The notes under the pieces: model-generated
The model's database searches: none
What the model saw: only the letters and a program-made list of their open reading frames with translations
What the model was told of the DNA's origin: nothing
Part shown: in pieces, positions 36,373 through 49,039 of the stretch
Layout: every line of letters begins with the position of its first letter
Position numbering within the stretch: position 1 is the first letter of the stretch
NCBI GenBank assembly: GCA_036346405.1
Contig: CM070561.1
Coordinates: 25,638,215-25,702,214, forward strand
From: Phyllostachys edulis
Taxonomy: Eukaryota > Streptophyta > Magnoliopsida > Poales > Poaceae
DNA: 64,000 nt
Reading direction: 5' to 3'
Made by a program: the position numbers and the translations under genes

Positions 36373-37589
36373 AACTGGTCGAAGAAATCTTCGACCACCG
36401 GAGTTCTTCTGTCTAAATACTTGGGGATGTGTTAGATCCTCTGGTAACTTTCTACAGAGGGAAGATATGACTAGATGCGGTTGGAGGAGGTTTCAGCCAT
36501 GCGTAGTCGAAGGAGTTTCGACTACGTGGTCGTAGAAGGCTTTAACCGTGCGTAGTCGAATGAGAGAAGTCTTCGACTACACAATAGTAGTCGAGAGAAG
36601 CAAAGGTTCGACTGCTTTAACGCGATTGAATGAGCCAGTGAAAGAGCCAGAGAAAGAACCAGAGAAACATTATAAAAAGAACAGGGTAGCTCGAACAAGG
36701 AGGAGCATTAGAGCCACTAGGAACATCTGCAGTCTTGAAATTTGAGAAAGCAGAGCTAGCAGTGGGTTAACGACGGTGGACCCGACAATGAGAGGAACTC
36801 CAGCTCTGATGGTGGCTTGAGGAAGGAGAGTAGTCTTCAATCTTCAAGGTAGCTCCATGGAAGCAGGTAGATGGTCCTTAAGAGATGTCTTGAAGTATTC
36901 AGTCGGAGGGAGAATCTGAGGCGAAGGGACCCGATGGGCGTCAATGGCGGCGATGTGTGGCACTTTCGGTTGAAGCGGCGCTTGAGCTGGCCCGAGCTCG
37001 AGTTCACTTGAGGGAGGAAGAAAGTGAGGCTAGCACTAGAATGGCGAAGAAAGGCAGCAAGGGCTTGGAGCAACTATGTATAGACACTTTGGCACAGCCC
37101 GACAAGGAGGAGTGGTTGGAGTGGTTGGTGCTGTTGACGGAGTGGACAACATAGTGCAGCTGAGTGACGGTTTGAGCAACGGCTATTAATGGCCGATGGA
37201 CAGAATTTTATACTTGCTAAAATGTTGAGCTTTGCTTGAAGGGATTCTCACACGATGACAGATAATAATCTAACATCTGTTAGATAATTCTAATTGGACT
37301 TGTGCTAGCAAAAGAGAAAGTTTATTCAAACAACTCTCCAAAAATACGATCAAGAAGAACAACACTAGCTATCACATAAAAAGTTTTAAAAATCCCATAT
37401 TTTTGCATTTATGGATTTTTGGGCTGTTACACAATATGATAGTAAAACTCAATATCAAAGCGAACGGTGAAATCGATAGTAAAATGAAGATCACACGTCA
37501 CCTAAATCGGCAGTAAAAGACTGTCACTACCAGAATCGACGGTACAACCAAGAATCACTGGTACACCACGAGTCGGACTCTAATTGATA

Positions 37590-38022
37590 GTAAAGCTACT
37601 CACAAGGGGGCACTGGTATGGTTGTAACAAAACTACAGGTAGACTCACGTGTACGCAGCCTATTTTTACTGCCGAGTCACTTATTGTTTACTGTCCTCTC
37701 ACCCGTTTACTGTGTGCAACTAGTTTTACTATTTTTTTCCCAACTGAATTACTATAAGTGCATGAATTGTTACTGTTGTGGATATGTATCTAATTATTGA
37801 ACCTATTGGCTAGTGTTACTTCACACCAAAATGAGTTTTACTCGAAGACAAACTTATCGATATGACCACTCAATCCCCCCATTCATTCAAACAAAAAAAT
37901 GTTCCCACGGTGCCAAACAATAAAAAGGCGAGCAATCCCATGCATCCCACTAAATGTGATGCCCGCATAACCGATCATAAGATCTACCCCCCTCCCACCA
38001 TCCCCACGTTCACTCGGTCATT
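37590..38022. repeat. MULE inverted repeat, left arm
   Basis: Reverse complement of 40826-41290; shared stretches include GTGTGCAACTAGTTTTAC, TACTGTCCTCTC, ACACGTGAGTCTACC (right-arm strand) and GCATCCCACTAAA. Dense in TTTACTG. Confidence 0.85.
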
Positions 38023-38389
38023 ATCGCTCCCCCCTCGCCTGCCACCCCTAGTGATCGCTTCCGACGACTCCCTTTTGACAACAATGACTAGTGGACCCCC
38101 CCTCCGCGAGGGCGGAGGAAGCCTAGCCAGTTTCAGTCAGATCTCCTCCAGCGCATGCAAACCTCGATCCTCATGCCACCCCCACTATTTCTCCGAGCGA
38201 GATGAAGACACCCGACGCCTATCGGACGTACACCCACGTATGTGTGTTGTGTGTTTTACTGGTCTTTGTGCGCCATTTTTACTACCAATATGGCGACCAT
38301 TTACGGTGTTTTGCACTCTTCGATATTTAGTGTCCTATCCAGAGTCATTTACTTGTTTCCTGTTGTATATTACTGTGTTTTGCTGATGT

Positions 38390-39390
38390 CAGGATGAGGA
38401 CGTCCCTGACCATATGGTGCCCTAGGGTTGCATGAATTTTTGTAATGAGAGTGTTGCTTACCAGTTCTATTGTTAGTATGCACGATATGCTGGTTTTGGA
38501 GCCTGAAAGAGTAGGAGCAGGAAAATGATCAAAGAGTTCTGCTGCACTCTGAAGGGTAAACACGACTTCTACATGTCAGAGAAGGAGCATGAACGTAGCA
38601 AGACCTCCAAGAGGATTGGGTGCAGGGCGTTCATTATGCTGCATAAGAGCTCGGAAGATGGCTCCATATCTATCAAGCGGATTGTGTTGGAGCACAACCA
38701 TCTATTAGCTAGGATGCCGTCCTTGGTCGCATTCATGCAATCGCACAAGAACTTGATCCCTCGTTGATGGAGCTCGTCGACACCATGTAGGATGGCAGGG
38801 TCCCTCACAACGCTATGATGAACGTTTTGTTGGAAATGCACGAGGGGCAGCATAACATACCATTCACCACATGTTACCTAGAAAATAGGTTTTTACTGTG
38901 TCCCATCATTGTCTTTACTTGTGTGATCATGACAAATTACCATCCTTTCCTTATTCGCGTTATTACTGCTGCGACCGTTTCAACTTACTGTTTTCCTTAT
39001 ATTCTCATTTTTTTACTGTCATGTTGCATGTGTTTACTATTAGTTACCATCCATTGTACTGACTAAATATAGGAAGGCTACGAATACACACGCTAATCAC
39101 GCTAATGATGTGAACAAACTAATGGCTTTCTTCAAGGAGTGTCGTTCGCAAAACGACAAGTTCTACTACGACATCCAGGTGGATGATGACGGTGTCGTGA
39201 AAAACGTCTTCTGGAGCCAAGCGAGCTGCCGCGTAGAATACGCTGACTTCAAAGACGTCGTCACGTTCGACACAATCGTCGACAGGCTTCCTTCACTCAA
39301 TCGGCGACAAGCTCGGCTCGCCACTGCGAAGGAGCAGGTGGAGGCGTATCTCCACGTATTCCCTTATCTAGCCCCGATGAACTACTAAGG
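38390..39390 (+). pseudogene. FAR1-type MULE transposase remnant
   Basis: Two exon-like blocks. Block 1 (38440-38887): AYQFYC, YARYAGFG, IKEFCCTLKG, RIGCRAFIMLHK and IVLEHNHLL form a FAR1/WRKY-GCM1-type zinc-binding DNA-binding domain; a stop follows KNLIPR at 38766, a frame change leads into ELVDTM, a TAG, and then EMHEGQHNIPFTTCYLEN. An intron-like gap (GT at 38889, AG at 39072) follows. Block 2 (39073-39388): NKLMAFFKECRSQNDKFYYD, QVDDDGVVKNVFW and DFKDVVTFDT match the start of the FAR1/MULE transposase. The catalytic DDE core is absent; after TFDT the text is unrelated and ends in a stop. Related domesticated proteins are FHY3/FAR1, but this copy is a transposon relic. Confidence 0.82.
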
Positions 39391-40620
39391 GTTGCGATAT
39401 GGTCATGCCTTGGCCACTAGGGCCTCTTTTCTTTTCCCTTTCTTCCCTTCTTTTGTTATTATCGGGCAATGTAAACAAGAAGGAAAACGAGACCGGCCAT
39501 GCTATTTTAGCCGAATAATATTGAAGAAGTTTTATCTTCTGCGCTTTACTGTTATGTACATATAACATTACTGCATTCTTTTCTTTTGGTTTACTGCCAG
39601 AACACATAAAAAAGGATACGGTAAAAATGAAAATGCGATAAAAATACAGATTTACTACTTTATAAATGATCGTTTACCTCTTCCTGCATGTGCTTTTACT
39701 GTCACACTACCTTTTCGTTGTACTGCTCGCTGAACATTTACTGCAAACATATTACGTGATAGCCATTTACTGTAAAATGCAAAGGCAATTACTGTGCTTC
39801 TATTTTGCTTGTAATTACTGCATAAGTATCATATTTTACTACATTGTGGTATACATTTTACTGGACTACCTTCGCACTTCTTTGTCTTGTATGTTCGCGT
39901 GTGCATAGCTGAAAACACGATATCAAATCAAACTAAACCCTTGTTTTCCCCAAAAATAAATCGTAAAATGTCGCTTGGGCTACCCGATGTGTATCTTCAT
40001 CTCCCCCACTATGACTTATAAGGATGTTCTTGGCAGTAAAACATATTATAACTTTACTGTCTTACCATTGTGTTTTTAATACCAAATACATACGAGCTCG
40101 AATAAAAATTGCATGCCACACGAAAGGCAGTAAAACAGATAACAACTTTACTGTATTACCCGTTATGTTTTACTATTAAACAAACGAGCTCGAAAAAAAA
40201 TCATATGCTGCGAAAAGGCAGTAAACTGATTCATGAATTATTGTCACGTCTTGTGCTATTTACTGTCAAAATCGAATCCTGCGCACGGTGCGAGCGTTTC
40301 TAGACCGCCGACTGCAGTTGATGGGCCGCCGTATGCTGGTTGCGCGCCCGTGCATTGCTCCTGGCCTACGTCACACATGGTGGGCTGCTTAGGCGTAGAA
40401 TAACTATTCTACACTCGGCTATATAATAATATATCTATTGGGTGACCGAGACTTTTACCGCCGATCGTAACATGTGCGCATGTATTTTACTACTGATCTC
40501 AAGCACGGGAGACGCGGGTGTGGGCGTAGTCTTGGCGTAGCAGGAAGTTTGAAATTGCTAGGCAGCGCCTTGTGTGTGATCTAAGCTGATCCATCCAATA
40601 AAATAATAACTATTATTGTA
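39391..40620. other. Non-coding part of the MULE, rich in TTTACTG
   Basis: AT-rich with many TTTACTG and some CAGTAAA words. Positions 40436-40540 match 33050-33202 in reverse complement (shared TTTTACCGCCGATCGTAAC). A GAATAACTATTCT word like the element ends is at 40400. Confidence 0.65.
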
Positions 40621-40629
40621 TGATATGCG

Positions 40630-40816
<187 letters not shown>

Positions 40817-40825
40817 TATAGATGA

Positions 40826-41290
40826 CCGAACGAGCGTGTGGATTGGGGGGGAGGAGGGCAAATCTTATGATCGGTTATGTGGGTAGCATGTTTAGTGGGA
40901 TGCATGGGATCACCCCGTCTTTTTTATTGTTTGACGTCGCGAGAGGACATGCGAGAGCGTTTTTTTGTCCTAACGAACGGGGGGATCAAGTGGTCATATC
41001 GATAAGTTTATCTTATAGTAAAACTAATTTTGGTGTGAAGTAACATTATCCAATAGATTCAGTAACTAGATACATATCCATAACAGTAACAATTCATGCA
41101 CTTACAGTAATTCAGCAGAAAAAACCAGTAAAACTAGTTGCACACAGTAAACGGGCGAGAGGACAGTAAAAAATAAGTGAATCGACAGTAAAAATAGGCT
41201 GGGTACACGTGAGTCTACCAATAATTTTGTTACAACCGTACGGTGACCCCACAGGAGTAGCTTTCTTGTCAACTTCTGATCGACCAAGAT
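40826..41290. repeat. MULE inverted repeat, right arm
   Basis: Reverse complement of 37590-38022, with CAGTAAA words in place of TTTACTG. Confidence 0.85.
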
Positions 41291-41495
41291 CTGACCTCGC
41301 CTGAGAATAGCTATTCAAAGACATCTGACTGAATAATTCTACCATGCGTGTGTGTTTGTGTGTGTGTGTGACCAATTTCCGTTGTATAAGTAGCCATGCA
41401 AAGAACTTGTGTTTAATTTTCTGTCTTTAAGCTCCACACCATCCCAACATTGAAACTGGCATACGATGTATCCATAACACTTGCGGCAAGTCTTC

Positions 41496-41802
41496 GGGCA
41501 TGTTTGTTTTTGTTACCAACGTGAATTAACAAAATTTTGGTAACATCAATAAAAATTAGCTATCGTTTGGCTTGCTATCAATATTTCGTAATACCAACAA
41601 AAAATTGGTAACGCCAACTAAATCCAATGTCACACGCGGACGATCTGAGAGTGAAGAAATCACTCACCAAAATTTTGGTAATGCCAAAATTTGACTTGCC
41701 ACAGTCCAAACAATGTTATTTTTGCCAAATTTTAGTGTTATCTAAGTTTTGATTATACCAAATTTTAGCTTAGTTTATTGCGGCCATAAACCAAACAGTC
41801 CC
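41496..41802. mobile_element. Harbinger-like MITE (complete copy)
   Basis: 307 bp, GGGCATGTTTG to AACCAAACAGTCCC, flanked by TTC (41493-41495 and 41803-41805). Internal ACCAAAATTTTGGTAA palindromes. Same family as 30679-30975 in opposite orientation. Superfamily is inferred from the 3-bp duplication and GGGCATGTTTG end. Confidence 0.8.
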
Positions 41803-41805
41803 TTC

Positions 41806-42961
41806 AATTTCCAATGACTAGGCACAATGCCAAATACAATTGGCCTTTGTCAGGGAAAAAAAAGGAGCATATGCCTATATACGAAGTAAGAGAGATTGAG
41901 GGCTTGGGAATATCTCGCAAGAAATTTAAAGCATCTCGTCCACCTCCATGTATAACAAAGGCGACTTTCGAAACTCATGTGGCCCACTTGACACGTTGCT
42001 GGTTCGGCCCTACTATGGCCTCATTGGTGAAACTGTGGCAAGCCGGCTTCTTGGCCCAACTATTGGTATGAAAACGATGTGGGCTTACCGGCTTACCCAT
42101 TTAAATTGTTCTTCACCTGAGCCAGCCGAGGCTAGGCAGGCCAATCAGTCGCAACGTAGGATCTCCACGAAACGCAAATGGGCTGGCCAGTCATCGGATT
42201 GTCCGAACTGTTCCGCAAAAGCCGCTACAACGAAGTCAACGATAGGCAGGCTGCTCAATGTTTATTAGGAGTAGCAGCATTTGCGAGGAACCCTATCCGT
42301 CCGATCTCCGATGCAAGTAGTCCCGGTCACCCCTCTGCTCTCTTCTCCGGCGTTCTCGTTGATGTTGAGTGAGTGGAGACCCTATGATCTCTCTCTGGAT
42401 GTAATTTGAGTTTTTTTAGTTTATTCTGCTCTTTCCTATGTCTAGATGTTCTCAACAGGATCTCTTTTACCCGTGAGATAGGGCCAATAGTGGATCTAGA
42501 ACGAAATTGATTGAGTGTTATCATACATACCACCACATGTATATAGAGTGAATGAGCATAAACTACGGATTACATACGTGAATTTTGATAAGATAAAACA
42601 ATATTGAAGCTGATACGTTGTACATCCCTAAAGCTTCACTTAAATGTTGAATTTCTTTCCTTGAAAAAGTAGCAGCATGTAGTATTTTGCTAGTAGTACT
42701 GTATTAAAAGCTGATCAGAGTCACGCTGTCCTTTGCAACGAGAGCTTCACGTTTCCTTTTCTCCTTTTGCGAGGAATCTACTAACGCCAATGTTGTCACC
42801 TTTCCGTCGCTGCGACAGCTACTACTGCTACTTTCTGCAAGCGCAACGAACTAGTTCATGAATGAAAAATTGCATGTCGCTGCATGGTGGGTGGCTCCTA
42901 CGCGCGCGACGACACTTTCCAGGAAATTTTCATGGGTTGGCAGGCCAGGTCTCTCTACGTA
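41806..42961. other. Non-coding stretch
   Basis: No gene recognised. Overlapping short plus-strand frames at 41814-42372 have no domain I know. A short CTCTTCTCC-rich part near 42330 could be an old untranslated region. Confidence 0.4.
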
Positions 42962-43216
42962 CTCCTCCGTTCTTTTTTTTTTTTTTTGCTTGGTGGTCTA
43001 TAATTTGTGCAGTTAAACTTTTAAAATTTAATTACAGATAGGTTTAAAACTATCTGGATTAGCTATCTAAAATTTATATAATTAGATTTATTGTTCAAAA
43101 TACTTTTATAATATTATAGTTTTATTGGTACATTTTAGTGTAAAGTTAAAAATAATAATGATCGAAGTCACCTCTCTAAAAATAAAAAAATATGAGGTAA
43201 AAAAGAACGGAAGAAG
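42962..43216. mobile_element. Stowaway-like MITE
   Basis: 255 bp with ends CTCCTCCGTTCTTTTTTT and AAAAAAGAACGGAAGAAG, TA on both sides (42960-42961, 43217-43218), AT-rich interior. This is the standard Stowaway/Tc1-mariner MITE pattern of grasses. Confidence 0.9.
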
Positions 43217-44040
43217 TATATATCTGCTCGGCTGCTCCTAGATTTTCTGAGATGGGCAGTGGCGTCACACTCTTGCGACCTTTCAAACGTCATGCGCCAA
43301 CAAGCAACAGTACAAGTTAGCCATCAGCCAAAGGGCCAAACCGATGACTACACGATGACTTCTCTGTTTCTTTTCGTTTTCAACTATTGATACTTCTGTT
43401 ATTATGGACGGTACAGAATAGTTTTCCCCAATACTCATCAGCATTGTTGTCATCATGATCTAAAAAAACCATTAAGCATTCTTGTCATCGTCATCGTCCT
43501 CGTCATGTTTTTTTAATCATCTAGAAGACCTGACTGAAGGCGCTGCACCATCATCTACTTACAGTCAATTGGGATTCTATCAAGTCGGCGATTTAGCGGA
43601 AAACTGGATGCGTACTGCTTCTAGCTGGATACTATTAAAAAATGCTTAATCTAGCTCTTAATCTAATCATTGTTGGTTTAGGTAAAACTTTGCGTAAGCC
43701 CCAAATTCTAATTAAGGGTTTTCATAAATCTAACTTTGAGATCACTGTTGAAGAGTGGAGCGCCCATTTGTGGTGCTCATGAAACTCAGCAATCAATTAG
43801 AATTCCACTTTGGTGCTAGAGCCTACTAAGACCATCTCCAATGTTGTGTTTTAGCCGGTTCAAATGAGGAAAGAGAAAGTATTGAATCGATTCAATACAT
43901 TAGAGGGGTCGATTCTAACAAAAAAATGCATAGAACCGAACTCTACTTAGGAATTGATTCAAAGCATTAAACAACTCATATTAGCATTAAACAACTACAT
44001 AGAAGAGAGTGCGTTTGAGATAATATATTATTATTTTGTG
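43217..44040. other. Non-coding stretch with a truncated Tourist-like end
   Basis: No gene. TAAGACCATCTCCAATG at 43829 looks like a Tourist/Harbinger start; the matching end is missing, apparently lost at the CACTA border near 44041. Confidence 0.45.
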
Positions 44041-44230
44041 GTTATTACATCTTCACAGACGGTTTTAAACATAAACCATCTGTGATATTACATCTTCATA
44101 GACGGTTTTTACCGCAGCTAGTAACACAGACGTACGCTAAACCAAAACCGTTTGTGATTGTATTTAATACTAACAGTTCCGAGGAACCGTCTATGATGAG
44201 GTGTCCAGTATAGCCCCTTTTGTAGTAGTG
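44041..44230. mobile_element. CACTA element terminus
   Basis: Ends CCCCTTTTGTAGTAGTG at 44230 and carries well-preserved CACAGACGG/CCGTCTATGAT subterminal repeats. Its last 150 bp align with 7600-7750. Only one end is visible. Confidence 0.82.
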
Positions 44231-44784
44231 TGTGCACGACGCATGGGCGCGGCTCAGGCGTAGCCTGGCGCAAGCCGGCTAAGGAACAGAGCAAGGAGCA
44301 GGGTAGGGAAGGTGGCCGGGTGGAAGAAAGGAAAAAAAAAGGAAGAAAGGAATAAATGGGCCGGAAAAATGCGCTTCAGCCTAGGAAAGAATTCACGGGA
44401 AAATTTCAAATTACCAAAATTTGAATTTGCATTTGGTGACAAGATCTGAATTGAGACGATGGAATTTTTATTTGAAGCTAGACTATTACAGACGGTTCGT
44501 AATAAGAACCGTCTGTGAATTATCATAGACGGTTCTAGTTATAAACTGTCTGTGATAAGTACGTATCATAGACGGTTCTTTTGGAACCGTCTGTGATAAG
44601 AGTAACACAGACGGTTCCAAATGAATCATCTGTGATGAGACGTCTTCTATAGCCTGTTCTGTAGTAGTGATTTGAGATTTGGAATTTGGATTGATTTAGC
44701 AAAAACTCCAATTTAAAATTCAAATCTTTGAATTAATTAATTTAAATTTAAATTTTTACACGAGGCAAAAATTAGAATGTTACA
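44231..44784 (-). mobile_element. Fragment of a long gypsy LTR, interrupted by CACTA DNA
   Basis: Shares with 62390-62652, in order: AAATTTGAATTTG, GAATTGAGACGATGGAA-like, GCAAAAACTCC, then a TAAATTTTT-rich end and GAATGTTACA (minus-strand start TGTAACATTC). Truncated on the left by the CACTA end at 44230 and split by 44481-44669. Confidence 0.75.
44481..44669. mobile_element. Short CACTA-derived element
   Basis: About 190 bp of inverted GACGGTTC/GAACCGTC repeats ending CTGTTCTGTAGTAGTG at 44669. The left end reads GACTATTACAG, a probable decayed CACTA end. No clean 3-bp duplication. Confidence 0.7.
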
Positions 44785-45702
44785 CCGACTCCAAGGTGTA
44801 CTCGGTTTGGGCCCTGGGCCAGCGCTGGCCCACTTCCTCGTCTAATCCTTCTTTTCTCTTTAATTCCTCTTTCTAATTCTTCTAATTAAACGGGACATCA
44901 CATTTCCCTTGGTATATTCATATCTGCATTCGATCCATATCGCCCGTACTATACATATTCTCTGGATCGATCTCTACGTGATGTTACCTGACATTTCCAT
45001 GAACATCGCTGATAAAGACATGCATACATATATAGCCTCATGCAGGAATTTCCCGTCAAACAAGTCGGCTAAAATTATTGAATTGGGGTCCAACATGTTT
45101 GAACACATTAGACAGAGGAGTAATTAGAAGTACAGGTGTAGGACATGCACCGGCCACCCTGCATGTCATTGTAGGGAGCAACTTGCCAATGGAAATCAAT
45201 TTGTTTGGTAAATTGATGTGGATGTGATCTCCCTGTCTATATATTTTAGATTGCCTACTTTTCTGCGAACATCAATCAAACATTTCCAATTACACTCTAC
45301 AAATTTTAGCGGTAAAAAGTATATAGTTTTCACATTGATAGTGATGATCTTGTTTTTCTTCTGAGAGGAAGAGATGTATAACTGATACCTTTTTTCTTGT
45401 TCAGCCTAAATACTGGCCGGCAACCAAATACCTGATAGTATCATGTGACCGATTCTCAGAACAGTGACCATTCTGTTGAAGACATTCAGAGAACCAAATA
45501 TAACCGATGTATGGTACTACCTTGCACATGTTTTAAAATTTCAGTTCCTTGACTTTCCTCGCAGATTCTGACTTTATTTTCTTAATGTAATTGATGCGCA
45601 ACTACAACCTTATTTCTATCTATGTTCTGGTGTGACCACTAACCGCAATTCAATTTGTTGTTCTAGTCGTTGACCATCAGCCAAGAAAGCAAGTTCATAA
45701 AC
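44785..45702. other. Non-coding stretch
   Basis: No gene recognised; the 72-codon frame at 44909-45127 has no family resemblance that I can see. Confidence 0.45.
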
Positions 45703-45712
45703 AAGTTGGCAA

Positions 45713-45847
45713 GAGGACTGAGCAGTAGCCCAGTGGGCAAGGGAGCTTGGGCATCTGCTCCCGCCACGATTCAAGCGTTAGCTTCCGCGTGTGTCTTATA
45801 GTGCTTCTTCTTTAATGTAGGTCAGAGGAAAAAATCCCGGATAAAAA
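45713..45847 (+). mobile_element. tRNA-derived SINE
   Basis: 135 bp flanked by a perfect 10-bp duplication AAGTTGGCAA (45703-45712 and 45848-45857). The head has a good polymerase III A box (TAGCCCAGTGG at 45725) and a weaker B-box-like CGATTCAAG at 45768; the tail ends in an A-rich run. This is a retroposed copy, not a tRNA gene. Confidence 0.9.
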
Positions 45848-45857
45848 AAGTTGGCAA

Positions 45858-48800
45858 AACAGCTAGCATTTTGCAGAAAGAACTAATAATTCCAATATAC
45901 AGGTAAAGGTGTATAAGTACGGCCTACATAACAAGAACTTGCAAAACGTTTCTTCTGTTATGTGTGGATTGCTGCTAAAGTGCAAGTTGACAATAGATTA
46001 CGTTAAGGTTGCTACTTCAATTAACGCAAGTACTAGCTAGTCATTTGGTTTTCATTTTCCTAGGTAGTTTGCTGTCTTTCCTATCCATCTATCTGGATTT
46101 CAGAAAACACACAGGTAGTTTCAGCAGTACTCCTGCACCTTTTGACTCCTGATTCGTACGTATTGTTTTACTTGCTATATATTCCACTACTTATAGAAAT
46201 TTAAATTTACAAAACCATTTCGTCAAATTAAGGAGTAGAAAGTTCAACAAGAAGTTTCCTCGAAGAAGGTCGGAAAACATTAGGATAATCGGAAGTTTTT
46301 AACAGGTGATTTAAGGTGTGCTATGAGTGGTCCAGGTAGATATATAATCCCGTAGCTAGGTAATATGGTTTTTCTTTCGGCTATACAGGCTGAAAGATGA
46401 GATCACACTGAAGGTCTTATTGGAGAGTGAAGGACAAATTTGCAGTACTACAACGACAGTGACAGTATGACCTCGTTCCATCCATTAAGTGAGACTGTGC
46501 ACGAGAGCCGCCGGATTGCCTCTGACCAGTGATGGAGAGTGAGATGTTTTGCTACATCAATTCAGAACTTGTTTCGCAAAGAATTTGTATTAATCCTGGC
46601 ATAGCATGCAAGTGCAAAGATTAGTTTAAAGCTCTTCTTTAAAAATATATAATATTTTTTAATTGATAAATGAATGTCCAAATCGTATTGGTAGAGCCGT
46701 AGAGGTAACTCTCCAAGAAAAGTCAATTGATGGCACTAAGCTGATAAACCAGATTACCGGCCAATAAATTGGAACTCAGCTATCAGGGTCGTCACTACAG
46801 TACATGCAAATATTATTTGGACAAGTTCAACAGGACACATATACTCCTTTCCTTTTGCCGATTACTTTAACCAAAACAACACTACCAATCATGTGTTGTT
46901 TAGATGATGGCCAGCACCGTACCAGAGCTGTCCAGGACCAAGTCCTAAGAACCCTTTGGAAGCTCACACCCACGGCACTTACCAAAATCAAGTGATCTTC
47001 GTCCTGCATACATCCAAAGAACATCACCACCAGCTTCCAAGAAAAAGTCCAAAGATAACACTTGCTCGAGACGAAAAAGTCCAAGAAAAGAGTGAACACC
47101 GCACACGGCTTCACATGTCCCCCGTCCGCGCGACAGATAACACGGCATCAGGACGAAGCCGACCCTCGCGGCACGTCGCGCGCGTCACTGGCCGCACCGT
47201 GTGAGCTTAAAGGCGACGACGCCTTTTGTTGTTGGCTGAGGCGCGCGCGCGCACATACGCTTCGCTTCGTGGCCGGTGTGCTCTGCCCGCGGCCCACGCG
47301 GTACCCACCCCGCGTACGGTCCGCGGTGCCGCTAGTCCCACTCAATTTTTCACATGCATGCACCCGAACGTACGTGCGTGGTGGCCTTCGCTGATTAATC
47401 AGCCACCAGGCCCACCAGCAAAGCCTCCAAAACCTGGGCCCGCCGGTTTCCCAATCTAACCCTGGGAAAGACGTCTGTGGAGGGTGAAAGGAGGCGGAAA
47501 AGCTAGGTATTCCATCACTGCAGTTGACAAAGGAACCAATGGGTTCTCAACAAGTTGCTCAGCAGGCCACCACTCGCAGCCAATGAGGGGGTGAGGAGGT
47601 CTCATGTGCTAAATGAGCCGGGGGTTTCTCTATTCTCTACAGTATGGTTACATGCAAGTGGTTGCTTCGTGTCCGTGTCGAGAATATGTTTATGTAATTA
47701 TGTGTAGTTTTGGGTTAATTTGAGTTCGGCGTGTGGTGGTCATCCATTGCTCCGATGAGATCGACGAGGATGCGAGATATTGTTTTTCTTAGACAGTTTA
47801 GCACGAGAACCGATGTTATGTCACGAGATCTAGATTATCACTTGAAGGTAAAATTAATAGGTCATAGACAAGTAGCATATGAAATATAGTTTTATAGTTG
47901 TAAATAGTATTGATCCCATTTAATATAGAAAGGGTTGTTTAGGTCACGCATGTTTTGAGTTGGTACTCATATGGGGGTGTGGTAATGCTAGTGTCATGGT
48001 TTTTTAACGGAAAAAACTTAGGTGATGAAAAGCACCTTATATATATCCCACGCTTTATTTTGTCGCTAGTGACGCTTCCCATGCGTACAGCGCTTCGCTA
48101 GAGAAGCAATCAAATTAACCTTCAGATTAACATTTTGTGGGAAGACAAAAAGAATGAAGAAAGTACCATACCGTTCGTCTTCATAAACATGACTACAATG
48201 CCAACTTAAATTAAAAGAAATATAGTTATTGATAACAGTCTTCCTATTTTTAAGTCATTTAAAATTTTCTTAAGTTTAAATTAATTATTGTGATCATTGG
48301 ATTTGTGTAGAGATTGATATGTCATATGATTATATATTGATTTAATAGATAAAAAACGTGACTTATGCTTAAAAAACTTTCAATCACCTTATGAATAGAC
48401 AGTCCCTATTGATAACATAGCTAAGACTAAGGAAATTTTAGAAGGCGGCTAGAGGTTAGAAATAACCATATTTGAATGCTTAGGCTCTTATAAAATTATA
48501 TGAACATACAATTTTTGTCGCGCTCATCCTTAATACATATTCATCGACTATACAGACGTAGATAAGTAAAAGAACCCTGAACTCGTAAGAAAGACGCGTT
48601 GATGTAACAAGTGCCCCTTCCAGTGATATGGAAAAATATTGGAAACATTATTTGTTTCTGGCAGTTACTCCACCAGTCCACCAACCCGACGCTCTGTCCT
48701 TGTCTTGCTGCTTAATTGTACTAACGCCTGTGTGAAGTTGTATACTCGTGTTGCACATGTGGTCTGTGTTGAGCTTATCCGGTTTCCCCACCCTCGCCTC

Positions 48801-48880
48801 TAGTGCTACCGGTGGTAGCCCCTCCTGATCTTCTGCTTCTCTTGGGCATGTGGAAGAGTGCTGCTACTGGTTTGTTCCTA
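45858..48880. other. Long non-coding stretch
   Basis: No gene I can support. Positions 47050-47460 are GC- and CpG-rich, like a grass promoter or 5' exon, with overlapping open frames on both strands (47062-47394 plus, 47148-47363 minus), but I recognise no domain and no splice-consistent continuation. Confidence 0.45.
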
Positions 48881-49039
48881 TGAAAAATATTGCCTAGCTA
48901 GGGGATGGATCATGGATTTAGTCATATATAAATTGGTGAAACTGTAAAAAAAGAAGAAGCTTTGACAGTAGGTACCACAACTTTTTTAGTGAAAAATTTC
49001 ATTTTATCTGCGGGCATCGTTCCAATAGAATTTGTCCCT

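Larger units (their letters stand above)
33203..37431 (-). mobile_element. Solo LTR of a long-LTR Ty3/gypsy element
   Basis: 4229 bp. On the minus strand it begins TGTAACAGCCCAAAAATCC and ends GGTCCGACA; it is flanked by a perfect 5-bp duplication CAATA (33198-33202 and 37432-37436). No primer site, tract or coding region lies on either side, so it is a solo LTR left by recombination. TGTAACA starts and LTRs of 3-5 kb suggest the Del/Tekay clade (inference). It contains three tandem-repeat blocks. Confidence 0.9.

Noticed and set aside
45713..45790. tRNA gene
   Set aside because: The A box is good, but the B box is poor, no cloverleaf closes, and the whole unit has target duplications and an A-rich tail; it is a SINE.
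47062..47459. GC-rich gene upstream of 47500
   Set aside because: Three overlapping frames on both strands with no domain, no splice-consistent extension and no supporting promoter arrangement.
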